From Chakrabartyella piscis (GTDB taxonomy: Bacteria > Bacillota > Clostridia > Lachnospirales > Anaerotignaceae): DNA of 64,000 bases. Positions within the stretch are counted from its first letter, which is position 1. Every line of letters begins with the position of its first letter. This document shows positions 26,727 to 34,821 of this stretch, in pieces. The DNA lies in assembly GCA_030067835.1 (NCBI GenBank), contig CP092441.1:682001-746000 (forward strand), written 5' to 3'. The notes below the pieces were generated by a model that saw nothing but the letters and a program-made list of their open reading frames with translations, did not search any database and had not been told where the DNA came from. Position numbers and translations under genes: made by a program.

Positions 26727-26780
26727 AATACGTCTCCTTTAAATTGTAAACTTTTGTAAGTGACAAAACCTAATACCTAC

Positions 26781-26808
26781 ATTATACGTAGTATTGTAAA
26801 AAAATCAA
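26781..26808 (-). promoter_or_regulatory. Promoter of the Glu/Val-rich stalk-protein gene
   Basis: Minus strand TTGATT (26808-26803), 16-bp spacer, perfect TATAAT (26786-26781); AAAGGAG precedes the start codon. Confidence 0.75.
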
Positions 26809-26921
26809 GAGACTTTTGCATAAATGTGAAAGAAATATGTAAGAAATATTAAGAATTTTTATTTTTATGAAGAAAATGTGATGAAAAATGCGGATTTCCT
26901 AGAAAATGGTAGGCATATGTC

Positions 26922-26952
26922 AAAAAAAGAGCACAGATTCAATCTATGCTCT
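26922..26952 (-). terminator. Terminator of the second stalk-protein gene
   Basis: Minus strand AGAGCATAGATT / AATCTGTGCTCT, 12-bp stem with a single-base loop, then T7. Confidence 0.8.
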
Positions 26953-27026
26953 TAAAAATACAAATCAAATCAAATTATTCCAATTAAACTTAACGAGACC
27001 TAATATGCATGTACATATCTTAATTA

Positions 27027-27084
27027 TGTAGGGTACGCATTGTATGCATTCCGCTTTCAGTACGCATACAATGCGTACCCTACA
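27027..27084. repeat. Head-to-head pair of variable-stem hairpin repeats
   Basis: TGTAGGGTACGCATTGTATGC and its inverted partner GCATACAATGCGTACCCTACA, separated by about 16 bases, form a larger hairpin made of two hairpin units. The same pairing occurs at 38516-38574. Confidence 0.85.
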
Positions 27085-27118
27085 AGATATAAAAGCCCTT
27101 TTATATTTAATTGGGACA

Positions 27119-28327
27119 TCAAATCAAAGAAGATGCATCTTGTCGATAACAAGCATATACATCCACACTCAAAACAGAAGTACCTTTATAAATGACATTG
27201 TTTTCAAAATAGAGATTCAATTGACCAAAGATAGTTTCCACATCTTCTTTGGTGGTTGCAGTCATAAAAGCAACGTCCATATCATCTGGAGTCATATCCA
27301 CATCGTTTCTGGAAATGGTGAAGGTGTTTTCACGAATGGACAATAGCACACCCAAATAGACATCACTTTCCAAGCAAATGGCAGAGTCAATACCGCCTTC
27401 TGCCAAACCATATTCATTGAATGCACAATGTTGGATATATAGGCTTTCAGTAATGGGGATTTTGTTGATGAGGACTGCTTCGTGTTGATAATCGTTGAAG
27501 GTACAATAATCAATTGTGGTATCTTTTCCAGTGTTTATGATGTGCAAACTTCCTTGGTCAGCACCATTGCCATTGAAGGTGATTCCAGAAATATATACCG
27601 TTTCATCTGTATCCACTTCCAAGATGATGTTGTTTAGGCTTGCACCAGTCAAAGAAACAAATTGACAAGCTTCTGTGATGGTAACGGTATCACCAACTGC
27701 ACCATAAAAATCACCCACTACAGAAATGACAGGTATGTCTGTTGTGGCACCAGAAATGGATTCATCAATGAGCTGTTGCAAAGCTGCTGCACTGTAACCA
27801 ACAACTTCAGAAGTTGTATCTTCATCTACTGGAGACGAATCAATTACTGTAGACAAATCAATGGTTCTGGTATCTGCATCCCAATGGACACCAAATCCAA
27901 GAGCAGTGCCCAAATCTTGCAATTTGAAATAGTTGTAGCCACCAATGTTATAGGCTTGCAAAGAAGTTTCTGCACCATCGAGCAAAATGCTTTGTGTGGA
28001 GATTTCAGCAGAAGCATTTTCAGTTGGAAGTTCACCAAGTTCAGAGCCAGTGGCAGTGTAAGCAGTAGCAGAAGTCAAAGAAATGGATTTTGCTGTGGAA
28101 TCATAACCAACTGCAAAATTTGCATCTGTACCATCCAAAGCAGCAGCAATATCACGTAATTTGTAATAGGTATATCCATCAATATTATAGGCACCAATGG
28201 TGATATCAGCACCATCAATGGTCATGGAAGCGTTGCTAGGAGTTGCAGTGGTGGAAGCTGCCAGAACAGTGGAACCCATTCCCAAAATCATACAAAGTGC
28301 AAGTGTAAAACCGAGTCTTTTTTTCAT
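27119..28327 (-). CDS. Secreted stalk-domain protein with beta-helix-like C-terminal region
   Basis: A 402-residue exported protein with a signal peptide ending VLA-A. Two stalk-like modules follow (ITIGAYNIDGYTYYKLRDIA about 45; AYNIGGYNYFKLQDLG about 128), the same pair as in the protein encoded at 25884. Residues about 195-390 contain SLTGASLNNIILEVD, ISGITFNGNGADQGS and IDYCTFNDYQHEAVLI, typical of right-handed parallel beta-helix (pectate-lyase-like) folds. No catalytic residues can be named. ATG 28327 was chosen because AAAGGAG lies nine bases upstream. Own promoter and terminator. Confidence 0.75.
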   Translation of the reverse strand: MKKRLGFTLALCMILGMGSTVLAASTTATPSNASMTIDGADITIGAYNIDGYTYYKLRDIAAALDGTDANFAVGYDSTAKSISLTSATAYTATGSELGELPTENASAEISTQSILLDGAETSLQAYNIGGYNYFKLQDLGTALGFGVHWDADTRTIDLSTVIDSSPVDEDTTSEVVGYSAAALQQLIDESISGATTDIPVISVVGDFYGAVGDTVTITEACQFVSLTGASLNNIILEVDTDETVYISGITFNGNGADQGSLHIINTGKDTTIDYCTFNDYQHEAVLINKIPITESLYIQHCAFNEYGLAEGGIDSAICLESDVYLGVLLSIRENTFTISRNDVDMTPDDMDVAFMTATTKEDVETIFGQLNLYFENNVIYKGTSVLSVDVYACYRQDASSLI

Positions 28328-28373
28328 TATGAACACTCCTTTTTATAGAAAATAAATTCTTTTGTATAATTAG

Positions 28374-28401
28374 ATTATACGACAGAAATTGGAAATTGCA
28401 A
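28374..28401 (-). promoter_or_regulatory. Promoter of the beta-helix stalk-protein gene
   Basis: Minus strand TTGCAA (28401-28396), 16-bp spacer, TATAAT (28379-28374). Confidence 0.7.
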
Positions 28402-28456
28402 GGGATAAGCAGAATTTGTCGAAACTTTAATGGAAGGAATTGCAGGTGACTTTATA

Positions 28457-28485
28457 TTGACAAAGTATCTGTTTTCCTTTATATT
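28457..28485 (+). promoter_or_regulatory. Promoter of ispF
   Basis: TTGACA (28457-28462), 17-bp spacer, TATATT (28480-28485), 22 bp before ispF. Confidence 0.78.
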
Positions 28486-28507
28486 TGAGTAAAAAAAGAG
28501 GTGGCAT

Positions 28508-28981
28508 ATGCGAATTGGTTCTGGATATGATGTACATAAATTAGTGGAAAATAGAAAATTGATTTTGGGTGGTGTGGAAATTCCATATGAAAAAGGTCTG
28601 CTTGGACACTCAGATGCAGATGTTTTGGTACATGCCATTATGGATGCGTTGTTGGGTGCTTTGGCACTTGGCGATATCGGCAAACATTTTCCAGATACAG
28701 ATGAAAGATACAAGGATGTAGATAGCCTAGTTTTATTATCTGAAATTTTGGACTTGATTTTAGAAAAAGGTTATGGTATCATCAACATAGATTCTACGAT
28801 TATTGCACAAAAGCCGAAATTGGCAGGGTATATTCCCCAAATGCGTCAGCATATTGCAAAGACTTTGTGCATAGAATTGGAACAGGTGAATGTGAAAGCA
28901 ACCACAGAAGAAGGTTTGGGTTTCACAGGTGCTGGTGAAGGCATTGCGGCAACTGCTGTTTGTCTTTTGCAGAAACAATAA
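28508..28981 (+). CDS. ispF: 2-C-methyl-D-erythritol 2,4-cyclodiphosphate synthase
   Basis: A 157-residue enzyme of the MEP isoprenoid pathway; forms the cyclic diphosphate from CDP-ME 2-phosphate. Motifs: metal site GSGYDVHKL (4-12), [24 protein letters not shown] with the zinc His, [10 protein letters not shown], and the C-terminal [16 protein letters not shown]. Length is typical. IspD is not encoded next to it here. Confidence 0.97.
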   Translation: MRIGSGYDVHKLVENRKLILGGVEIPYEKGLLGHSDADVLVHAIMDALLGALALGDIGKHFPDTDERYKDVDSLVLLSEILDLILEKGYGIINIDSTIIAQKPKLAGYIPQMRQHIAKTLCIELEQVNVKATTEEGLGFTGAGEGIAATAVCLLQKQ

Positions 28982-29014
28982 ATACAATTGCATATGGAAA
29001 CAGGTTATGAGGAA

Positions 29015-29287
29015 AAAGAGTAGTTTTTGGAGGTTCCACAGAGAAGAGCGACCTAGAATATAGTATATTCTATGGGTGGAAGTCGCTTAGGAAGTGAAGA
29101 AGATGAAGTGCGTTTCGGAACCGAATGGGCGAACAGTTGAGTAGTCCATTACGTTGACTGCGTTATGGTCATGAGTGAAGGGAAATGTCCCTTGGTTTGT
29201 TGGAACTGTACACTCAAAGTTGGTAAAGTGGAATAACGAGGATATGCTTCGTCTTTGCGTGTGTGCAAAGATGAGGCTTTTTTTATT
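29015..29287 (+). promoter_or_regulatory. Cysteine-specific T-box riboswitch upstream of cysE
   Basis: Stem I is closed by GGTTCC (29032-29037) with GGAACC, and has an internal GCGAC/GTCGC arm. On its 3' side the specifier-loop triplet is TGC (29109-29111), a Cys codon, set in GAAGTGCGTTTCGGAACC. The T-box-like sequence AAAGTGGAATAACGAGG (29225-29241) offers UGGA to pair with tRNA-Cys UCCA. The terminator stem GCTTCGTCTTTGC / GCAAAGATGAGGC (29246-29277) is followed by T7. Low charged tRNA-Cys should allow read-through into cysE. Confidence 0.85.
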
Positions 29288-29331
29288 GCAATTTCTAAAT
29301 TGTAGGAAAAGGAATATTCTATGACGTAAGG

Positions 29332-29598
29332 GTATTTATATTTTACGAAGTCAAATATAGTGAAGAGTGAATGGTGAATAATGAATAGTTTGAAATGTTG
29401 CAAATGAAATATGCAGCTGTAGGGGCGATTCACGAATCGACCGCAAAACCAAGGATTCTTCGTCGCTACGAAACTCTCCTCAGAATGACAGTACGTTGGC
29501 ATATGCTTGTAGGGGATGGCGTCCCCGACATCCCGTCATAAACAGCCACAAAGTTCAAATGTGCTACAACTGTAGGGCAGGGGCTTGCTCCTGCCGTC
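29332..29598. repeat. Repeat cluster between the T-box and cysE
   Basis: This stretch holds an ATATTTTACGAAGT-type palindrome (about 29336), a GTGAATGGTGAATAATGAATAG direct-repeat tract (about 29367), and variable-stem hairpins at 29419-29444, 29508-29535 and 29571-29598. A unit beginning AAGGATTCTTCGTCGCTACG and ending CTCAGAATGACA is at 29451-29490. No gene is seen. Confidence 0.8.
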
Positions 29599-29698
29599 AT
29601 CAACAGCCACTACACAAAATAAGCATATGCTGTGGTTGGAACAAACCACAATCAATAACATAGTTATATCAATATAGAAAATCTAGGAGGAAAAGAAT

Positions 29699-30262
29699 AT
29701 GATCCAAGATATGATTCGTGTCATCAAAGAAAAAGATCCAGCCATCAAAAGCACAGCAGAGGTGTTGTTGTATCCAACCTTTTGGGCAGTGCTCAACCAT
29801 AGAATTGCCCACAATTTATATTTGAAAAAATGCTTCTTCGTTGCAAGACTCATTTCCCAATTGTCCAGATGGTGTACAGGAATTGAAATCCATCCAGGTG
29901 CAACCATTGGCAGTGGTTTCTTTATTGACCATGGTATGGGTGTTGTTATTGGTGAAACAGCAGAAATTGGCAACAATGTTATGTTGTATCATGGCGTAAC
30001 TTTGGGTGGTACTGGTAAAGATAAAGACAAACGTCATCCAACCCTTGGCGATAATGTTATGATTGGCGCAGAAACCATTGTTTTGGGTGCCATCAACATT
30101 GGTAGCAATGTAATGATTGGAGCAGGTTCTGTTGTGACACAAGACATTCCAGATAATGTAACAGCAGTAGGATCACCTGTTATGATTGTGCGTAAAGATG
30201 GTCATCGTATTCCACCAACAGCACCAGAAACATTGACAGGCACCAAAAAACGTGCTATTTAA
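29699..30262 (+). CDS. cysE: Serine O-acetyltransferase
   Basis: A 187-residue short-form CysE that makes O-acetylserine for cysteine synthesis. The C-terminal left-handed beta-helix has hexapeptide repeats including [33 protein letters not shown], the catalytic His region [11 protein letters not shown], and [15 protein letters not shown]. The shorter N-terminal domain is usual for Gram-positive enzymes. AGGAGG lies 8 bases before the start. The Cys T-box 413 bp upstream is its likely regulator. Confidence 0.96.
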   Translation: MIQDMIRVIKEKDPAIKSTAEVLLYPTFWAVLNHRIAHNLYLKKCFFVARLISQLSRWCTGIEIHPGATIGSGFFIDHGMGVVIGETAEIGNNVMLYHGVTLGGTGKDKDKRHPTLGDNVMIGAETIVLGAINIGSNVMIGAGSVVTQDIPDNVTAVGSPVMIVRKDGHRIPPTAPETLTGTKKRAI

Positions 30263-30290
30263 TTGTCACAAAATGCAGGTATAACGCAAC

Positions 30291-30316
30291 TGTAGGGGCG
30301 ATTCACGAATCGCCCG
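30291..30316 (+). repeat. Variable-stem hairpin repeat
   Basis: TGTAGGGGCGATTC-AC-GAATCGCCCG just after cysE; near-perfect 8-bp stem. Confidence 0.85.
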
Positions 30317-30366
30317 TTAAGAACCACCACAAATCCTTACAAATCCTTGAAATATCAATGTTTTCA

Positions 30367-30395
30367 TTGTATTCATTGGATTTATATGGTATGAT
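30367..30395 (+). promoter_or_regulatory. Promoter of cysS
   Basis: TTGTAT (30367-30372), 17-bp spacer, TATGAT (30390-30395). The predicted leader is about 200 nt. Confidence 0.7.
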
Positions 30396-30406
30396 ATTAT
30401 GATGGA

Positions 30407-30535
30407 AAAAGTAGAGAACATCCAGCACTCTACGAGCGCTTGGATACATTTGCTACGCAAATGATGGCACAAATAAAGTAATTATACACACAAGTGTGAT
30501 AATTGCTTCCTTTGCACCACGCTTTCTCCACTTTT
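30407..30535 (+). ncRNA. Candidate multi-branched leader RNA of cysS
   Basis: Closing stem AAAAGTAGAGAA (30407-30418) with TTCTCCACTTTT (30524-30535), one mismatch. It encloses three hairpins: CCAGCACTC-TAC-GAGCGCTTGG (30422-30443), CATTTGC-TAC-GCAAATG (30447-30463) and AAGTAATTATACAC...GTGATAATTGCTT (30476-30508). It begins about 5 nt after the predicted transcript start. It is not a T-box. It may be a regulatory leader or a palindromic element that landed here. Confidence 0.45.
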
Positions 30536-30602
30536 ATAGAATTTTATGGTTTGTACCATTAGTATAGTAACCTAATAGATACGAGAAGAAAGGAAGAAAA
30601 AC

Positions 30603-32012
30603 ATGAAATTATACAACACACTTACAAGACAAAAAGAAGAATTTGTACCAATTGAAGAAGGCAAAGTGAAAATGTATGTTTGTGGTCCTACAGTGTATGA
30701 CTACATTCACATTGGAAATGCACGTCCTTATGTTGTATTTGACACAGTCAGAAGATATATGGAATACAAAGGTTATGAAGTGACTTATGTACAAAACTTC
30801 ACTGATGTTGACGATAAAATCATCAATCGTGCAAACAAAGAAGGCACAACTATGACAGAAATCTCAACAAAATACATCAATGAAGCATTCCACGATGCTG
30901 ATGGTTTGAATGTCAAACGTGCTTCTGTGCATCCTCGTGTAACAGAAGAAATGGATTTGATCATCGAAATGGTCAAAGAATTGGAAGACAAAGGACACGC
31001 TTATGCAGTGGATGGCACTGTATACTTCGACACAAAATCCTTCCCAGAATATGGTAAACTTTCCAGAAAGAACTTGGATGATTTGATTGCTGGTGCAAGC
31101 GATCGTGTCACTTTGGATGAAGCGAAAAAAAGCTCCACAGACTTTGTTTTGTGGAAACCGAAAAAAGAAGGAGAACCAAGCTGGGCATCTCCATGGGGTG
31201 ATGGTAGACCAGGCTGGCACATTGAATGCTCTGTTATGGCAAAACATCACTTGGGTGATAGCATTGACATTCATGCTGGTGGTGAAGACTTGGTATTCCC
31301 TCATCATGAAAATGAAGTGGCACAAAGTGAAGCTTGCAATGGTGTGCAATTTGCAAAATATTGGTTGCACAATGGTTTCATCACTGTAGACAATGAAAAA
31401 ATGTCCAAATCTGTAGGGAACTTCTTCACAGTACGTGACATTGCATCCCATTTCCCATATGAAGTCATTCGTTTCTTCATTTTGAATGGTCATTACAGAA
31501 GCCCAATCAACTTCAGCGATGAGTTGATGAAAGCATGCCAAAATGGTTTGGAACGTATCAAAAATGCAAAAAAAGAATTGCGTTTCTATATTGAAAACAC
31601 AGCAGATTCTGCTATGACAGAAGAAGAAGTGGCACAATCTGTGGAACTTGGCAAATACAAAGAACAATTTGAAACTGCTATGGATGACGATTTCAACACA
31701 GCAGATGCAATTTCTGCAATCTATGAGTTGGTTCGTTTTACAAACACTGGTGTCAAAGCTGGCGTTTCCAAAGCATATGCAGTGGCAATGGAAGATATGC
31801 TCATCCATCTTTGTGATGTTTTGGGTATTGCACAAGCAGAAGAAGTGGCTGTGGATGAAGATGCAGCTAAAATTGAAGAACTCATTGCAAAACGTGCAGA
31901 AGCAAAGAAAGCAAAAGATTTTGCAGCAGCTGATGCAATTCGTGATGAACTTTCTGCTATGGGTATCACCATCAAAGATACACGTCAAGGTGTACAATGG
32001 TTTAGAGGTTAA
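30603..32012 (+). CDS. cysS: Cysteinyl-tRNA synthetase
   Basis: A 469-residue class I synthetase. HIGH motif HIGNARPYVVFD (about 37), zinc ligands including CGPTVYDY (Cys near 28) and WHIECSVMA (Cys near 208) with HAGGEDLVFPHHENE, and KMSKS in DNEKMSKSVGNFF (about 264). The C-terminal anticodon-binding part ends RQGVQWFRG. It attaches Cys to tRNA-Cys, the RNA sensed by the upstream T-box. It is followed after 2 bp by mrnC, the classical cysE-cysS-mrnC-rlmB order of Firmicutes. Confidence 0.98.
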   Translation: MKLYNTLTRQKEEFVPIEEGKVKMYVCGPTVYDYIHIGNARPYVVFDTVRRYMEYKGYEVTYVQNFTDVDDKIINRANKEGTTMTEISTKYINEAFHDADGLNVKRASVHPRVTEEMDLIIEMVKELEDKGHAYAVDGTVYFDTKSFPEYGKLSRKNLDDLIAGASDRVTLDEAKKSSTDFVLWKPKKEGEPSWASPWGDGRPGWHIECSVMAKHHLGDSIDIHAGGEDLVFPHHENEVAQSEACNGVQFAKYWLHNGFITVDNEKMSKSVGNFFTVRDIASHFPYEVIRFFILNGHYRSPINFSDELMKACQNGLERIKNAKKELRFYIENTADSAMTEEEVAQSVELGKYKEQFETAMDDDFNTADAISAIYELVRFTNTGVKAGVSKAYAVAMEDMLIHLCDVLGIAQAEEVAVDEDAAKIEELIAKRAEAKKAKDFAAADAIRDELSAMGITIKDTRQGVQWFRG

Positions 32013-32014
32013 GT

Positions 32015-32431
32015 ATGAACGAAAAACAACTAGACTTGATTTTAGGTGGCAGTGGTGTGGTCAATGCAAGGGAGTTTTCTCCTTTGGCACTGGCGTATAT
32101 TGGTGATGGCGTCTTTGAACTCTTTGTTCGTTTGATGGTTATGAGTGAAGGCAATATGTCTGCCAATAAATTGCACAAAAAAGCACGTGATATGGTGAAT
32201 GCAAAGGCACAAGCTGAGTTGTATTTCCGCATTGCAGAAGAATTGACAGAAGAAGAAATGGCAGTGTTCAAACGTGGTAGAAATGCAAAATCCTTCACTA
32301 CACCAAAACATGCAGACCTGATGGATTATAGACATGCAACAGGTGTAGAAGCTTTGTTTGGATATTTGTATTTGCAAGGAAAGAAAGAACGTGCTTTGGA
32401 ATTGTTCCGCATGGGAATACAGGAAGTGTAA
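32015..32431 (+). CDS. mrnC: Mini-ribonuclease III (23S rRNA maturation)
   Basis: A 138-residue RNase III-like catalytic domain without a dsRNA-binding domain; it trims 23S rRNA precursors. Signature LALAYIGDGVFELFVR (about 26-41) with the catalytic Asp, then NKLHKKARDMVNAKAQ and the second acidic site in HATGVEALFGYLY. GDGVFE replaces the more common GDAVYE. Two bases separate it from cysS. Confidence 0.95.
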   Translation: MNEKQLDLILGGSGVVNAREFSPLALAYIGDGVFELFVRLMVMSEGNMSANKLHKKARDMVNAKAQAELYFRIAEELTEEEMAVFKRGRNAKSFTTPKHADLMDYRHATGVEALFGYLYLQGKKERALELFRMGIQEV

Positions 32432-32456
32432 AGAGAAAATAGTATAATGTGAATCA

Positions 32457-32598
32457 AACGGGTTGTCGAGGACGCCAACCCCTACAAATTCAACGCAATG
32501 TAGGGAGCGTAGGTGGTACTTTGCACCGTAGATTTGACCGTTCCGTATGCGACAACATAAACATAGCAATTGTAGGGGCGATTCACGAATCGCCCGTT
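32457..32598. repeat. Three variable-stem hairpin repeats between mrnC and rlmB
   Basis: Reverse copy 32457-32488 (CGGGTTGTC...CCAACCCCTACA), forward copy 32499-32541 (GTAGGGAGCG..., longer and imperfect, ending GACCG), and forward copy 32571-32597 (GGGGCGATTC...GAATCGCCCG). They interrupt an otherwise compact operon. Confidence 0.8.
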
Positions 32599-32620
32599 AT
32601 TTATCAATAGGAGGACTTTA

Positions 32621-33481
32621 GTGGAAAAGAAATTTAGCAAAAAAGATAGACCAGAAGGCAAAAAATACGCAGGTATGCCTGATTGGAAAGCAAAACAAGC
32701 AACATTTCGTGTAGACAAATATGCAGATGCACACAAAGAAGAAAATGCAAATCAATTTGAAGGCAGAAATGCTGTTTTGGAAGTGATCAAAAGCGGTAGA
32801 GATGTTGAAAAATTGATGGTGCAAAAGGGTAATGTAGAAGGTTCCATCAAACAAATCGTGGCAATGGCATTGGAAAAAGGCATTGTTTTGCAAGAAACCA
32901 GTCGTCAAAAAATGGATGAAATTTCCCAAACCAAAAATCACCAAGGTGTGATTATTGTTGCTTCTGCCCATGAATATGTGGAAGTGGAAGATATTTTGGC
33001 TCTTGCAAAAGAAAAAGGTGAAGATCCATTTATCTTGATTTTGGATGGTTTGACAGACCCTCATAACTTGGGTGCAATCTTGCGTACAGCAGAATGTTCT
33101 GGTGTGCATGGTGTTATCATTCCAAAAAGACGTTCTGTAGGTTTGACTGCAACTGTTGGCAAAACTTCTGCGGGTGCTGTGGAATATATGCCTGTTGCAA
33201 GGGTTACAAACATCACAAAAACAATGGAATACTTGAAAAAAGAAGGTCTTTGGGTTGGTTGTTCTGACATGCGTGGTTCAGATTACTTCGATAGCAATAT
33301 GACAGGTCCTTTGGCTTTGGTCATTGGTAGCGAAGGTGATGGTGCCAGCAGACTTGTAAAAGATAAATGTGACTTTACAGTGGCAATCCCTATGTATGGC
33401 AAAATTGAATCTTTGAACGCTTCTGTAGCAGCTGGTTTGCTCATGTATGAAGTGGTTCGTCAAAGAAACTTCAAAAAATAA
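32621..33481 (+). CDS. rlmB: 23S rRNA (guanosine-2'-O-)-methyltransferase, RlmB family
   Basis: A 286-residue SpoU-class (SPOUT) methyltransferase. A basic N-terminal extension (about 1-45) precedes the substrate-binding domain starting FEGRNAVLEVIK. The knot domain has ILILDGLTDPHNLGAILRTAE, the VVxT-type segment, LALVIGSEGDGASRLVKDKC, and IPMYGKIESLNASVAAGLLMYE. It uses a GTG start at 32621 with AGGAGG nearby. It methylates 23S rRNA at the peptidyl-transferase region. Confidence 0.94.
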   Translation: MEKKFSKKDRPEGKKYAGMPDWKAKQATFRVDKYADAHKEENANQFEGRNAVLEVIKSGRDVEKLMVQKGNVEGSIKQIVAMALEKGIVLQETSRQKMDEISQTKNHQGVIIVASAHEYVEVEDILALAKEKGEDPFILILDGLTDPHNLGAILRTAECSGVHGVIIPKRRSVGLTATVGKTSAGAVEYMPVARVTNITKTMEYLKKEGLWVGCSDMRGSDYFDSNMTGPLALVIGSEGDGASRLVKDKCDFTVAIPMYGKIESLNASVAAGLLMYEVVRQRNFKK

Positions 33482-33492
33482 GTGTTACAACC

Positions 33493-33524
33493 AAAGCAGG
33501 TGATGTGATGTCATCTGCTTTTTC
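33493..33524 (+). terminator. Terminator after rlmB
   Basis: AAAGCAGGTGA (33493-33503) pairs with TCATCTGCTTT (33511-33521) and continues in Ts. Confidence 0.82.
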
Positions 33525-33525
33525 C

Positions 33526-33801
33526 TAGCCATGCCCCCCTAATCAGAACCCGCAAAAACCCTCTTATTTTGCGAATTTCTTCTTCATCGTCGTCACCAGA
33601 GCTATAGCTATGCCCTCCTCCTCTTCTTCGAAATTCATCAAAATAAGAAGGTTTTTGTTCACAGAAGATTTTCAACCTTACAGACTTCGAGAACAAGGAA
33701 GACGATTGAGGCGTACCCAAAGGTACGGTGATTGAGGATAACGCAGTAATCGGAGCTTGTAAGGCTGAAAAGCCGTGGTTCGGGTTAGGGAAGCATGGCT
33801 A
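33526..33801. mobile_element. 276-bp non-coding element with nested inverted repeats
   Basis: Outer ends TAGCCATGC...CCTAA...GAACC (33526-33550) match the reverse complement of 33777-33801. Inside are two independent arms. The first is an inverted repeat of about 32 bp (33554-33585 with 33624-33656; AAAAACC, TCTTATTTTG, GAATTTC). The second is a 17-bp stem (33669-33685 with 33755-33771) enclosing a perfect CGTACC/GGTACG hairpin at 33712-33727. No ORF is credible. The nested design suggests a transposon-like or structured-RNA element. Confidence 0.65.
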
Positions 33802-33840
33802 TGCAAACAAGAAACAAATGGCACATCATTAGGAGGGCAT

Positions 33841-34821
33841 ATGTATCGTATTTTAGAATTGTTGCGAAAGAAAAATGATTTTCTGTCAGGTGAAGAAATT
33901 GGTCAAAATCTTTCCATTAGTCGAGCTGCTGTTTGGAAGGGGATTCAAAAACTCAGAGAAGAAGGATATGAAATTGAAGCCATTACCAACAAAGGATATC
34001 GCTTGGTTGTATTTGAAACCATGTACAACAAAAGAGAAATCCTAGAAGGCTTGCAAACCAAAACCATGGGTAGAAACTTGTATTTCTATGAAAAAACAGA
34101 TACCACAAACGCTTGCATACGTACATTGGCTTTGGAAGGTGCAGAAGAAGGTACTTTGGCTGTGGCAGAGTATATGACAGCTGGACGTGGTAGAATGGGC
34201 AGACAGTGGGTTGCAAAGGGTGGTACTGGCATTTGGATGAGCCTTTTGTTACGTCCCAATATCCATCCAACAAAAGCATCTACATTGACTTTGTTGGCGG
34301 GGCTTGCAGTTTGTGAAGCCTTGGAAGCAGAAGGTATTGCAGGTGTAGAAATCAAATGGCCAAATGATATACTACTGAATGGGAAGAAATTGGTGGGTAT
34401 CCTAACAGAAATGGATTGCGAAATGGAAGCGGTCCATTATGTGGTTTTGGGTATTGGCATCAATGTGAATACTGTGGAATTTCCAGAAGAATTGCAACAT
34501 ATTGCAACGTCTATCTATCAGGAAACAGGCAAAACCCATTCCAGAAAACGTTTGTTGCAACGTGTATTGCTTTCTTGGGAAGGAATTTATGAAGCATTTT
34601 TGGAAGTAAATTGTGATTTTTCCCTATTCCAAAAGAGATATGAAAACAAGTGCTATACCCTTGGAAAAGAGGTTTCTGTACTGGGAAAAGAACGTTTTGT
34701 GGCAACTGCTATGGGCATTACACCTGAAGGCGAATTGGTTGTGATACGTAGAGATACAGGCAAAGAAGAAGTGGTATTTTCTGGGGAAGTATCCATAAGA
34801 AAGGAGCAAACAAATGAGTAA
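33841..34821 (+). CDS. birA: Bifunctional biotin--[acetyl-CoA-carboxylase] ligase / biotin repressor
   Basis: A 326-residue BirA. The N-terminal winged helix has GEEIGQNLSISRAAVWKGI (about 17-35) and EIEAITNKGYRLV. The ligase domain shows the biotinyl-AMP loop AGRGRMGRQWVAKGGTG in pieces (about 118-135), VEIKWPNDILLNGKKLVGIL, and GIGINVN. A C-terminal SH3-like part ends the protein. ATG 33841 has AGGAGG seven bases upstream; an upstream in-frame start lies inside the palindromic element and is not supported. It ligates biotin to carboxylases and may repress biotin genes. Confidence 0.95.
   Translation: MYRILELLRKKNDFLSGEEIGQNLSISRAAVWKGIQKLREEGYEIEAITNKGYRLVVFETMYNKREILEGLQTKTMGRNLYFYEKTDTTNACIRTLALEGAEEGTLAVAEYMTAGRGRMGRQWVAKGGTGIWMSLLLRPNIHPTKASTLTLLAGLAVCEALEAEGIAGVEIKWPNDILLNGKKLVGILTEMDCEMEAVHYVVLGIGINVNTVEFPEELQHIATSIYQETGKTHSRKRLLQRVLLSWEGIYEAFLEVNCDFSLFQKRYENKCYTLGKEVSVLGKERFVATAMGITPEGELVVIRRDTGKEEVVFSGEVSIRKEQTNE

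Noticed and set aside
25833-26759. Long plus-strand frame rich in Phe/Asn opposite the Glu/Val-rich gene
   Set aside because: It is a by-product of the triplet-like GAAGAA repeats; no ribosome site, absurd composition, while the minus-strand frame has a signal peptide and domains.
29015-29287. SAM or other sulfur riboswitch before cysE
   Set aside because: The stem-I specifier TGC, UGGA T-box sequence and competing terminator fit a T-box; no SAM-box core was seen.
33511-33720. 69-codon minus-strand frame with Arg/Asp-rich sequence
   Set aside because: It sits inside the palindromic element at 33526-33801 and has no ribosome site or homology that I recognise.
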